A stretch of DNA of 31,713 bases. Origin: Bacteroidales bacterium (GTDB lineage Bacteria > Bacteroidota > Bacteroidia > Bacteroidales > Bacteroidaceae). Positions 1 to 7,318 of this stretch are shown one piece after another. A program made the position numbers and the translations under genes. Under the pieces are notes generated by a model that was not told where the DNA came from, ran no database searches, and saw only the letters and a program-made list of their open reading frames with translations. Position 1 is the stretch's first letter. Each line of letters opens with the position of its first letter. The stretch lies in assembly GCA_004554665.1 (NCBI GenBank), contig SFKY01000025.1:1-31713 (forward strand). Direction: 5' to 3'.

Positions 1-69
1 CATCGCACAGATATCGGGAAGCGCATATACTTTTCACCGAAAACAAGCCGAGAATTATACGGAAATCAC

Positions 70-150
70 TACCTTTGTAGAAGTTAGGCTGCACCTCTTC
101 CATTAGAGCAAGCTCTATGGCTCTCGGTTTGCACTACCTTTGTAAAAGAT
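70..150 (+). promoter_or_regulatory. Double-promoter repeat module, copy A (upstream of the hybrid regulator)
   Basis: Two Bacteroidetes -7 boxes, TACCTTTG at 70-77 and 135-142, bracket an 81-bp segment that is closely matched, base for base, by 16179-16259 upstream of an unrelated LuxR-type gene. Conserved blocks between the boxes include AGGC-GC-CCTC, CAAGCTCT and TCGG-TTGCACTA. The second box lies 48 bases before the regulator's start codon. Neither box here has a clear TTTG 19-20 bases upstream. Promoter identity is inferred from the consensus; the repeat is seen directly. Confidence 0.6.
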
Positions 151-189
151 AAGCGGCACAATTGGCAAAATCACAACAAAGACTATAAA

Positions 190-3003
190 ATGAAAAGTTA
201 CATGAGATTCCAGCTCCTTTTCTGGATACTGCTTGTCGTCCAGCCCATCACACTATGCCCGGCTCTTGCGGGCAGCAAAACACAGATAGAGAGATGGATA
301 GAAAGCTACGAGACGACGCGCGACAAGGCCAAGGTAGCCAACCAGATCTTCAAGCGACTCTATACGGACGAGTTTACCGACCATGCCATCACCTTCGATG
401 CCCAAAGCCACCCCGACAGCATCGACAAACTGGTGTGGTACTGGGCAGGCGAGTATTACTTTGACCGGCAAGACTACCAGCGTGCCCGCGACTATGCCCT
501 CAAGGCCCTGCCACACTGCACAGACCGCGAGACGAAGGCCGACTGCCAGAGCCTGCTCTCCATCAGCTACTTCCGCCAAGGCAATTACACCCAGGCACTC
601 AACTATGCCATGCGGAGTCTCGAAACCGAAAAACTCATGGGCGACAAGGGCCGCATCAGTTCGTCGCTCAACACCATTGCCGGCATCTATCTGGCCTCCA
701 AACAGCCTGCCACAGGCGAAAAATATATCCTCGAGGCGATACGCAACAGCACCGAGGTAGCCGACACCACACGCATGGCCATACAGTATGGCATGGCATC
801 GGAAATCTATCACGGCATGGAGCAGCACCACAAGTCGCTCATCTTTGCCCGCAAGGCATTTGAGATAGACTCTCTGCGCGGCAACCGGGGCAAGATGGGC
901 ATCCGCCTGTCGCAGATGGCCACGGCACAGATGGCGCTGGGACAGAAGACGGAAGCCGAACAGTCGTTGCGGCGCGCCATCCCACTGCTGCAAGAGACCG
1001 GACAGCAGACCTCGCTCGGCATCTGTCACAACCAGATGGGCACGCTGCTGTGCCAACGGGGACTTTGGCGCGAGGCAGAGGCTCAGTTTAGGAAGGCACT
1101 GGCCATCTTCACCGACAAGAAAGACCCCTACAACGAGAGCAGGAGCCGCTACGGACTCTACCAGACACTGCGGTGGCTCCATCCCGAAGAGGCGCTTGTC
1201 CATCTGGAGCGCTATGCCGGACTGAAAGACACCCTCTATCACAAGGACATGCAGGCCGCCCTGCAAGAGTATGATGCCAAATTCAGAAACGAGGAACTGA
1301 AGATACAAAACGAGCAAGGACGTCTCCGCCAGCGCATCATCATCGCCACGTCGCTGTCGGTGGTAGCCGTGCTGGTGGTGGTCATCGTCATCCTGCTCTA
1401 CCGCTACCTGCTGCGCAAGAAACGCAACGTGCTGCAAAAGGAACTCATCCACACCAAGGAGCGTTTCTTCACCGGCATCACCCACGAGTTTCGTACCCCG
1501 CTCACCATCATACGTCTGGCAGCCCAACACATCAGAGACCATACGGCAGAAGACACAGACCTGCATACCAAGGCCAAGGACATCATCCGCCACCAAGACG
1601 GACTGCTCTGCCTCATCAACCAGATACTCGACATAGCCAAACTCTCCGCCAACGAAACCGTGGCCACACCGCCCGTCAAGCACGGCGACATCGTGGGCTT
1701 CCTGTCCACAATCTGCCAGAGCTACACCGCCTACGCCGCCAACAAGGGCATCACGCTGACCTACGCACCCCAGGAAGAGACCGTGGAGACCGACTTCATC
1801 CCCGACTATGTCAACAAGACCATGCAGAATCTGCTCGCCAACGCCATCAAGTTTTCCCCGGCAGGCAGCGAGGTGCTCGTCTCCTCGCGCATCGAGGCCC
1901 ACAACCTCCGCATCTACGTGAGCGACCAGGGCATCGGCATGACACCAGCGGAGAAATCCTGCATTTTTCGCCCATTTTATCGTGCCGACAAGGCCTGTAA
2001 CAGCGTAGGCACGGGCATCGGTCTCCCACTGGCCAAACTTGCTGTCGAAGCCATGCACGGCACGATAGAGGTACACAGCGCACCCGATATGGGCTCCACC
2101 TTCGTGGTCTCCCTGCCTCTCGTCACAACCGCCATTGCCGATCATCCCCTGTCCAAGGCCGACCTGGACGCCACCCTCTCCTTGCCATCTGCCGCGCCGA
2201 TGCCAGAAGACGACATACCCGACAACGACACCGACACCATCCGCATCCTGGTGGCCGAAGACACGCCCGAGGTGGCCGACTATATCAGGCACCAGCTCAA
2301 TCCACAATACCGGTTTTTCTTCGCTTCCAACGGCGAGGAGGCGCTGCAGAAAGCCAACGAACTAGTGCCCGACCTCATCGTCACCGACATAATGATGCCC
2401 AAGATGGACGGCGTGGCACTCTGTAGCCGCATCCGCTCTTCCGAACTGCTGTGCCATATCCCGGTCATCATGGTCACCGCCAAGGTAACCCACGAAGACC
2501 GCATGCGCGGACTGGCTGCAGGTGCCGATGCCTACCTCGAAAAGCCTTTCCATGCCGACGAACTGCATCTGCGGGTGGAAAAACTGCTCGAACAGCGACA
2601 ATTGCTGCGTGAGCGGTTCTCGGCTGCCATCAAGGAGGAGACTCCAGCTGAGGAGGCAGAGATTTCCGAACAGGATCGCACATTTATCAGCAGGTTTACC
2701 GATGCCACCCACAAGCATATCAGGCAGGGCAAGATAGACTACGATGCGCTGGCCTACGACCTATGCGTGTCGCGGGCACAGCTCAACCGCAAGCTCAAAG
2801 CCATCACAGGCTATACCACCACCGAGTACATCCTGCTCATCCGCCTGACCTATGCCCGCCAACTGCTGGACACCACCGACATGCCCATCGCCGACATCGC
2901 CCTGCGTTGCGGCATGGACAACGCCTCCTACTTTGGCAGTCTCTTCAAAAAGAACGTCGGCATGACACCCCTGCAATACCGAAACAAAAATAAAAACGGA
3001 TAA
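190..3003 (+). CDS. Hybrid two-component system: TPR sensor, histidine kinase, receiver and AraC output in one protein
   Basis: This 937-residue protein combines a whole signalling pathway. A signal peptide (about 1-28) is followed by a periplasmic tetratricopeptide-repeat region (about 65-360) and one membrane segment (about 383-407). The kinase core has the phospho-acceptor motif ITHEFRTPLT with His432, an N-box (NLLANAIKFSP) and the G-boxes DQGIGM and GTGIGLPLA. A receiver domain follows with the phospho-acceptor in VTDIMMPKMDG (Asp733). A C-terminal AraC-type double helix-turn-helix (about 830-932) completes it. Bacteroidales proteins of this architecture usually sense a ligand, often a glycan fragment, and activate adjacent genes. 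This one has TPRs in place of the beta-propeller (Reg_prop/Y_Y_Y) sensor, so its ligand cannot be guessed. Its target may lie upstream, outside the window. A duplicated promoter module precedes it at 70-150. Confidence 0.93.
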   Translation: MKSYMRFQLLFWILLVVQPITLCPALAGSKTQIERWIESYETTRDKAKVANQIFKRLYTDEFTDHAITFDAQSHPDSIDKLVWYWAGEYYFDRQDYQRARDYALKALPHCTDRETKADCQSLLSISYFRQGNYTQALNYAMRSLETEKLMGDKGRISSSLNTIAGIYLASKQPATGEKYILEAIRNSTEVADTTRMAIQYGMASEIYHGMEQHHKSLIFARKAFEIDSLRGNRGKMGIRLSQMATAQMALGQKTEAEQSLRRAIPLLQETGQQTSLGICHNQMGTLLCQRGLWREAEAQFRKALAIFTDKKDPYNESRSRYGLYQTLRWLHPEEALVHLERYAGLKDTLYHKDMQAALQEYDAKFRNEELKIQNEQGRLRQRIIIATSLSVVAVLVVVIVILLYRYLLRKKRNVLQKELIHTKERFFTGITHEFRTPLTIIRLAAQHIRDHTAEDTDLHTKAKDIIRHQDGLLCLINQILDIAKLSANETVATPPVKHGDIVGFLSTICQSYTAYAANKGITLTYAPQEETVETDFIPDYVNKTMQNLLANAIKFSPAGSEVLVSSRIEAHNLRIYVSDQGIGMTPAEKSCIFRPFYRADKACNSVGTGIGLPLAKLAVEAMHGTIEVHSAPDMGSTFVVSLPLVTTAIADHPLSKADLDATLSLPSAAPMPEDDIPDNDTDTIRILVAEDTPEVADYIRHQLNPQYRFFFASNGEEALQKANELVPDLIVTDIMMPKMDGVALCSRIRSSELLCHIPVIMVTAKVTHEDRMRGLAAGADAYLEKPFHADELHLRVEKLLEQRQLLRERFSAAIKEETPAEEAEISEQDRTFISRFTDATHKHIRQGKIDYDALAYDLCVSRAQLNRKLKAITGYTTTEYILLIRLTYARQLLDTTDMPIADIALRCGMDNASYFGSLFKKNVGMTPLQYRNKNKNG

Positions 3004-3007
3004 ATGC

Positions 3008-3038
3008 TTGCAATTACCAGATTTACATTATATATTTG
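3008..3038 (+). promoter_or_regulatory. Promoter of the nucleotidyltransferase gene
   Basis: TTG at 3008-3010, a 20-base spacer and TATATTTG at 3031-3038 fit the Bacteroidetes vegetative promoter (TTTG-N19/20-TAnnTTTG). The box ends 21 bases before the start codon at 3060, so the gene probably has its own promoter as well as any read-through from the regulator. Confidence 0.55.
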
Positions 3039-3059
3039 TAACAACAAACGGCATGATAT

Positions 3060-3377
3060 ATGGATGATAGTTATGTAATTGCCAAGATCAAGAACGTCGT
3101 GTCCCAGTCTATTCCTGCTGGAGGAAAAGTCATCCTTTATGGATCCAGGGCACGAGGTACTGCAAATCCCAAATCAGACTGGGATTTGCTCATCCTGCTT
3201 GATAAAGATACATTGGCACAGGCCGACTATGATACGGTAAGTTATCCGTTTGTCTTGCTTGGTTGTGAGTTGGGCGAAGATATCAATCCCATATTGTACA
3301 CTCAAAAGGAATGGGAATCATACCGTGTCACCCCATTTTACGAAAATGTCACCAGAGATGGAATCATATTAAATTGA
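3060..3377 (+). CDS. MNT-type minimal nucleotidyltransferase (MntA-like), apparently without a HEPN partner
   Basis: This 105-residue protein is a minimal nucleotidyltransferase. LYGSRARG (about 27-34) followed by SDWDLLIL (about 39-46) gives the GSxxxG and DxD-type metal-binding motif of the polymerase-beta fold; the motif reads D-W-D with an aliphatic strand after it. Family members usually pair with a HEPN-domain RNase toxin encoded immediately next door, which the transferase neutralises by AMPylating it. Here no full-length HEPN gene follows. Only a 19-codon frame (3377-3436) overlaps the stop codon in the TGATG arrangement typical of coupled pairs, and another short frame reads MNDEERDILLPN. 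A strong terminator at 3471-3512 closes the unit. It could be a degenerate toxin-antitoxin locus or an orphan enzyme with a distant partner. Confidence 0.85.
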   Translation: MDDSYVIAKIKNVVSQSIPAGGKVILYGSRARGTANPKSDWDLLILLDKDTLAQADYDTVSYPFVLLGCELGEDINPILYTQKEWESYRVTPFYENVTRDGIILN

Positions 3378-3470
3378 TGTATGAACGACGAAGAGAGGGA
3401 TATACTTTTGCCAAACTGATTCACAGACCATCTTAACCCCAACTCCGACTTTCAATCTTCTATCATACCT

Positions 3471-3512
3471 GACAGGCACTGTGGTAAAAGCGACACAGTG
3501 CCTGTCTTTTTT
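3471..3512 (+). terminator. Rho-independent terminator after the nucleotidyltransferase
   Basis: GACAGGCACTGT (3471-3482) pairs perfectly with ACAGTGCCTGTC (3495-3506) over 12 bp with a 12-base loop. It is followed directly by TTTTTT (3507-3512). This separates the nucleotidyltransferase from the small-protein/cytolysin unit, which therefore needs its own promoter. Confidence 0.9.
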
Positions 3513-3588
3513 GTCCACATACCGCTTTTTGTTCCCCAATTGATATTTTGCGTTCCTATATTGATATCGTGTATCACCTTTTCCGCCT

Positions 3589-3596
3589 TAAATTTG
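3589..3596 (+). promoter_or_regulatory. Putative promoter (-7 box) for the small protein and cytolysin genes
   Basis: TAAATTTG matches TAnnTTTG exactly and lies 24 bases before the start of the 63-residue ORF, downstream of the terminator at 3471-3512. The only TTG nearby (3561-3563) is 25 bases upstream, longer than the usual spacing, so the upstream half is weak. It may need an activator. Confidence 0.45.
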
Positions 3597-3620
3597 CAGG
3601 CAAAGCAACACACACCATCT

Positions 3621-3812
3621 ATGACATACGCACATACCAAACCCAAAGTAAACAAGCAGCAGGTGCAGCGCACCATCGATGAGCGGATGGCCATGCTGAT
3701 CAAGCAAGAACAAGCCGCAGCCCGACAGGCCGAGCAGGAACCGAGCCGCATCAAGTGCTGCCAGGAACTCCTCAAGAAGCTCTGGCATTGCCTCTTTGGG
3801 AGACGCGGATAG
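3621..3812 (+). CDS. Small basic protein of unknown function, immediately upstream of the cytolysin
   Basis: This 63-residue ORF starts at ATG 3621; a longer in-frame start at 3498 would sit inside the terminator stem and is unlikely. I do not recognise a family. The visible features are a lysine/arginine-rich start, a predicted amphipathic helix (about 15-45, with alternating Q/A/E/R and AAARQAEQEP) and a C-terminal segment with two adjacent cysteines and LLKKLWHCLFGRRG. It has no signal peptide or membrane-length hydrophobic run. It ends 55 bases before the cytolysin start and shares its presumed promoter, so the two are probably co-transcribed. A chaperone, inhibitor or release factor for the cytolysin is possible but only inferred from position. 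It may also not be translated. Confidence 0.45.
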   Translation: MTYAHTKPKVNKQQVQRTIDERMAMLIKQEQAAARQAEQEPSRIKCCQELLKKLWHCLFGRRG

Positions 3813-3867
3813 GAACATCATACTATCAATACTATCAATATTATTAACAACTCAATTTAATGCAACT

Positions 3868-5916
3868 ATGGAAATTAGGATTTTCAACACGCTGAAAGCA
3901 ACCGACATCAAGGTCAGTGGCTGGACTAAAGCCACACCTACCAGCAACCAGATTTTGATCGTACAAGGAGCGGTAAAAATAGACGAAAAGAAGTGGCTAC
4001 AACCCATCATTGTAGTTCCCGGAAACCTTTACCAACTCCATATTAAGTTGGAAAACTGCCGTACGGGATTAACGTTTGAGCACGACTTCTACAACTACAA
4101 CCAAAACATTTGCATTGGTTGGCTGCGCCCCGGCAACTTAGGTGACGACAATGTCAACTGGTTCTTTAAGGGCGATGGTGACAGCTGGTACTATGGAGGC
4201 GAGAAAGGAAAACCTATCAACGAAGAACATAAGAGCACGTGCGGCAACCACCTTTCTACAGGCAACAAAAACGTAACGACAACACGCACAACATTCGGAT
4301 CTTTCAAACGTCCTGTAATCCCCACACATCTCGTTACGCCCTCCAGACCATCGTCAGGTTCTTCATCCATCGCAGCATCACCAACAGACAGCGATGCTGA
4401 CCGCCGCCGCAAAATCAACGAATACATGAATCAACTGCGGGCAGACAACAAATTGCTGGCCTATATCGAAAAAGGTTCTGTAGGTGCTACCTCTTTAGAA
4501 GGGGGCAAATATCTTGAAGTGAAGGAAAGGGTAGAATGGAATAGCGGTGACACCTCATACAATATGTTGTCTAACGCCAGCAATGTCTACCCTGGTGCCT
4601 TGCTGATTGTAGACGACAACATCAACACACTGAACCCGACGGTACTTAATATCGCCCGAGGAAAAGTCAATATCCGTATTGAGAACTTCAACAACGTGGA
4701 AATGGGATGTGATTCGGTTGTGGCTTCCAGTTCGCAGGACACAAATATCGCATTGGAAGTAGATCATGCCATTGATAAGATATTGTCCAACTTCTACAAA
4801 TCAGGTGTTAGGATTCCGGCTAAATTCCACGGCAATTATAAAACATTCTCCAGCTACCGCGAAGCCGACCTTTCCATGAACGCATCGGCCAGTTTCTGTG
4901 GCGCAAGCCTCGGAGCAAGCTATGATAGCAGCAAGAAAGCATATAAGAGCATCACTATCCTGGATTTCAGTCAGAATTATTATACTGTCAAGGCAGATTT
5001 TGCAGAAGGAGATTTCTCCCAACTGTTTGGGCCCAACGTGACAGTGGATATGATAAAGGCCAAAGTAAAAAACAATGCCCTACTCTTTGTCAACTCTGTA
5101 ACATACGGTCGCAGAGCTTTTTATACCACTGAGGTTGAGAGCAACAGCAGCTCCGTCATCAAAAGTGCACAAGCAGCCTATAGCAGCTACGTCAAGAGCA
5201 ACGTAGATAAGACGGATAAGAAACTGGAATTATCATTCAAAGCAAACTATATCGTTGAAGGCGGCAGCACCAACGGAGCAGAGAATATTCTGAAAAACTG
5301 CAAAGCGAACATCAACGCTTCAGAAGGCCCAGAACAAATGGACAAAGCACTGGCAGCATTGCACACGTCTGTCAAGAACGCAGAAACGGCTATTGACGAT
5401 TATCTGTCCAAAGGTTTTAATATTGACCGTAACACACAGGGTGTGATGCTTTCTTACAGCACACAGTTTATCTGTAGCAATCCCGTTGCCGCCCAGTTCA
5501 ACTCGACAGGAAGCTATATCAAGAAGTCTATCATCCCAGTACACGATGTAGAGATCGTTTTCCGTAACAATCGTGGTGCCACACGGCATATCAGCATCGC
5601 ATGGAAAACCTATCGCTTTGACACCAATGGCAAAGAAATTCTCACTCCACACTTTATTCCTATCACCAAAGTGGGAGAGAAGTCGACCAAAAACTTCGTT
5701 CTTGGAACACTTGGTGGCAGTAAACAAATTAAAGACATTGAGGTTACTATCTGGGATAGAGAGGGTGATGAGATTGTAACCAATGGCAAGTACTCAATAG
5801 ATGGCTATGCCACTGAAGAGTGCTACTATTTTATACATTGGAATAACCCCGTGAAAGCAGAAAAACTGGACAAAGCACACTTTGACGCCAGAAAGAGTAT
5901 GGATGAGGAAGTGTAA
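3868..5916 (+). CDS. Thiol-activated (cholesterol-dependent) cytolysin-family pore-forming protein with extra N-terminal domain
   Basis: This 682-residue protein matches the CDC fold over roughly 180-660. Family-like blocks appear in order: YPGALL at about 241; NPTVLNIARGKVNIRI; YYTVKAD at about 370; LLFVNSVTYGRRAFY; EGGSTNGA; a longer second helix-bundle region; then SYSTQFICSNPVA. A domain-4-like segment (about 557-660) carries HISIAWKTYRFDTNGKEILTP. The cysteine/tryptophan undecapeptide that reads cholesterol in classical toxins is replaced by WDREGDEIVTN (from Trp629), and no Thr-Leu loop pair is evident, so another receptor is likely. Residues 1-125 form an unrecognised domain rich in aromatic and beta-type sequence, joined by a Ser/Thr/Pro linker (about 125-175). 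ATG 3868 is chosen because ATG 3796 overlaps the upstream ORF; that longer form would add a hydrophobic N-terminus. No clear signal peptide is visible from 3868. Its bases look more AT-rich than neighbouring housekeeping genes, which hints at acquisition. Confidence 0.85.
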   Translation: MEIRIFNTLKATDIKVSGWTKATPTSNQILIVQGAVKIDEKKWLQPIIVVPGNLYQLHIKLENCRTGLTFEHDFYNYNQNICIGWLRPGNLGDDNVNWFFKGDGDSWYYGGEKGKPINEEHKSTCGNHLSTGNKNVTTTRTTFGSFKRPVIPTHLVTPSRPSSGSSSIAASPTDSDADRRRKINEYMNQLRADNKLLAYIEKGSVGATSLEGGKYLEVKERVEWNSGDTSYNMLSNASNVYPGALLIVDDNINTLNPTVLNIARGKVNIRIENFNNVEMGCDSVVASSSQDTNIALEVDHAIDKILSNFYKSGVRIPAKFHGNYKTFSSYREADLSMNASASFCGASLGASYDSSKKAYKSITILDFSQNYYTVKADFAEGDFSQLFGPNVTVDMIKAKVKNNALLFVNSVTYGRRAFYTTEVESNSSSVIKSAQAAYSSYVKSNVDKTDKKLELSFKANYIVEGGSTNGAENILKNCKANINASEGPEQMDKALAALHTSVKNAETAIDDYLSKGFNIDRNTQGVMLSYSTQFICSNPVAAQFNSTGSYIKKSIIPVHDVEIVFRNNRGATRHISIAWKTYRFDTNGKEILTPHFIPITKVGEKSTKNFVLGTLGGSKQIKDIEVTIWDREGDEIVTNGKYSIDGYATEECYYFIHWNNPVKAEKLDKAHFDARKSMDEEV

Positions 5917-5950
5917 TCGATGCATTATTCTCATCTGACAGTTACTATCA

Positions 5951-5980
5951 AGAGGGTGTGTCATAATAGGCACATCCTCT
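5951..5980 (+). terminator. Terminator-like hairpin after the cytolysin gene
   Basis: AGAGGGTGTGTC (5951-5962) and GGCACATCCTCT (5969-5980) form a 12-bp stem with two G-T wobbles. No T-run follows, so termination may be weak. A copy differing by one base within the hairpin, with a good T-run, lies at 31629-31664 after deoC. Confidence 0.6.
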
Positions 5981-6028
5981 AAAGACCGCTAAAAGGAGGG
6001 CTTACGACAGCATTTGGACACCGTACAC

Positions 6029-6116
6029 CAATTGGAGTACGGGCGTATCGCAATTGGAATACGGGCGTACCGCAATTGGAGTACGGCCGAACGGCAGTTG
6101 CGATACGGCGACCAAA
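6029..6116. repeat. 22-bp tandem repeat, three good units plus one diverged unit
   Basis: Units at 6029-6050, 6051-6072 and 6073-6094 each begin CAATTGGA and continue with TACGG. The fourth (6095-6116) begins CAGTTGCGATACGG. Each unit carries two small palindromes: CAATTG, and a TACGGGCGTA-type core. The rest of the 5917-6206 gap holds no convincing gene. The repeat sits about 90-180 bp upstream of the ruvB promoter. Function is unknown; the two-helical-turn spacing would suit a protein-binding array. Confidence 0.8.
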
Positions 6117-6206
6117 CGGCACCCCGGCACACGCCGTCTACCATATACAGACGCGGCAGGAGGAACACCAAATTGTCGCGCGACCGACAAAAACTTGGCA
6201 TCTTGC

Positions 6207-6237
6207 TTTGCATTGTCCGCGGTTTGTGCTAACTTTG
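6207..6237 (+). promoter_or_regulatory. Promoter of the ruvB-coaD-ybeY operon
   Basis: TTTG (6207-6210), exactly 19 bases, then TAACTTTG (6230-6237) is a perfect match to the Bacteroidetes promoter consensus. It places the transcript start near 6243. Confidence 0.8.
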
Positions 6238-6242
6238 CAGGG

Positions 6243-6262
6243 AGAGGGCGCCGAAGCCCTCT
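6243..6262 (+). other. 5'-terminal stem-loop in the ruvB leader
   Basis: AGAGGGC (6243-6249) pairs perfectly with GCCCTCT (6256-6262) around a 6-base loop. The stem begins at about the predicted transcript start and ends 18 bases before the ruvB ATG. It could stabilise the mRNA 5' end; that role is inferred. Confidence 0.6.
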
Positions 6263-6280
6263 GCGAAAACTCATAGAGAC

Positions 6281-7318
6281 ATGTCAGACGATTTTGATAT
6301 AAGGGAAGAGTCGTACTCCTCGGCCGAAAAAGAGTTTGAAAACGCCTTGCGTCCGCTCAAGTTCCGCGATTTCTCGGGACAGATGAAGGTGGTGGAAAAC
6401 CTGGAGGTCTTTGTCGAGGCGGCCAAATATCGTGGCGAACCGCTCGACCACACGTTGCTGCACGGCCCTCCCGGACTGGGAAAGACCACACTGAGCAACA
6501 TCATCGCCAACGAACTGGGCGTGGGGTTCAAGATTACGAGCGGACCGGTGCTCGACAAACCCGGCGATCTGGCCGGCATCCTCACCTCGCTGGAGCCCAA
6601 CGACGTGCTCTTCATCGACGAGATACACCGGCTATCGCCCATCGTGGAAGAATATCTCTACTCGGCGATGGAAGACTATCGTATCGACATCATGATCGAC
6701 AAGGGACCGTCTGCCCGCTCCATCCAGATAGACCTGAACCCCTTTACGCTGGTGGGAGCCACCACCCGGAGCGGCCTGCTCACAGCTCCGCTGAGGGCGA
6801 GGTTTGGCATCAACCTGCACTTGGAGTATTACGACCCTGAGACCCTGCAGCGTATCATCCGGCGGTCGGCAGGCATACTGCGTGTACCCATCGACGACGA
6901 CGCAGCCGTGGAGATAAGCCGGCGCTCGCGGGGCACGCCCCGTATCGCCAATGCCCTGCTCCGGCGCGTGCGCGACTTCGCCCAGGTCAAGGGCAACGGC
7001 CGTATCACCCACGATATCGCCCAACTGGCGCTGCGCTCGCTCAACATAGACCGCTACGGACTGGACGAGATAGACAACAAGATACTGCTTACCATCATCG
7101 ACAAGTTTCGCGGCGGCCCCGTGGGACTGTCGACCATCGCTACAGCCATCGGCGAGGACACGGGCACGGTGGAAGAGGTGTACGAACCGTTCCTCATCAT
7201 GGAGGGATTTGTGAAGCGCACGCCTCGCGGACGTATGGCCACGCCGCTGGCCTACCAGCATCTGGGACGCAACCCCTACATGGGCGATGTGATGACACCT
7301 GACTTATTCGGACAATGA
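6281..7318 (+). CDS. ruvB: Holliday junction branch-migration DNA helicase RuvB
   Basis: RuvB is the AAA+ motor that, with RuvA, drives branch migration of Holliday junctions in homologous recombination and repair. The 345-residue length is normal. It shows the RuvB N-terminus (LRPLKFRDFSGQ), Walker A GPPGLGKTT (about 63-71), Walker B LFIDEIHRL (about 110-118), sensor motif GATTRSGLL with LRARFG, and the C-terminal winged-helix ending in TPRGR and AYQHLG. It heads a tight operon: its TGA overlaps the coaD start (ATGATG). A strong promoter lies at 6207-6237. Nothing appears truncated. ruvA and ruvC are not in the window. Confidence 0.97.
   Translation: MSDDFDIREESYSSAEKEFENALRPLKFRDFSGQMKVVENLEVFVEAAKYRGEPLDHTLLHGPPGLGKTTLSNIIANELGVGFKITSGPVLDKPGDLAGILTSLEPNDVLFIDEIHRLSPIVEEYLYSAMEDYRIDIMIDKGPSARSIQIDLNPFTLVGATTRSGLLTAPLRARFGINLHLEYYDPETLQRIIRRSAGILRVPIDDDAAVEISRRSRGTPRIANALLRRVRDFAQVKGNGRITHDIAQLALRSLNIDRYGLDEIDNKILLTIIDKFRGGPVGLSTIATAIGEDTGTVEEVYEPFLIMEGFVKRTPRGRMATPLAYQHLGRNPYMGDVMTPDLFGQ

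Noticed and set aside
253..2307. 684-codon open frame antisense to the hybrid regulator
   Set aside because: It has no recognisable domain, is odd in composition, and lies wholly opposite a protein with clear kinase, receiver and AraC motifs. It is a by-product of GC-rich third positions.
6002..6302. Overlapping short frames on both strands across the 22-bp repeats
   Set aside because: They arise from the repeat sequence; a 22-bp period shifts frame every unit and no protein family is evident.
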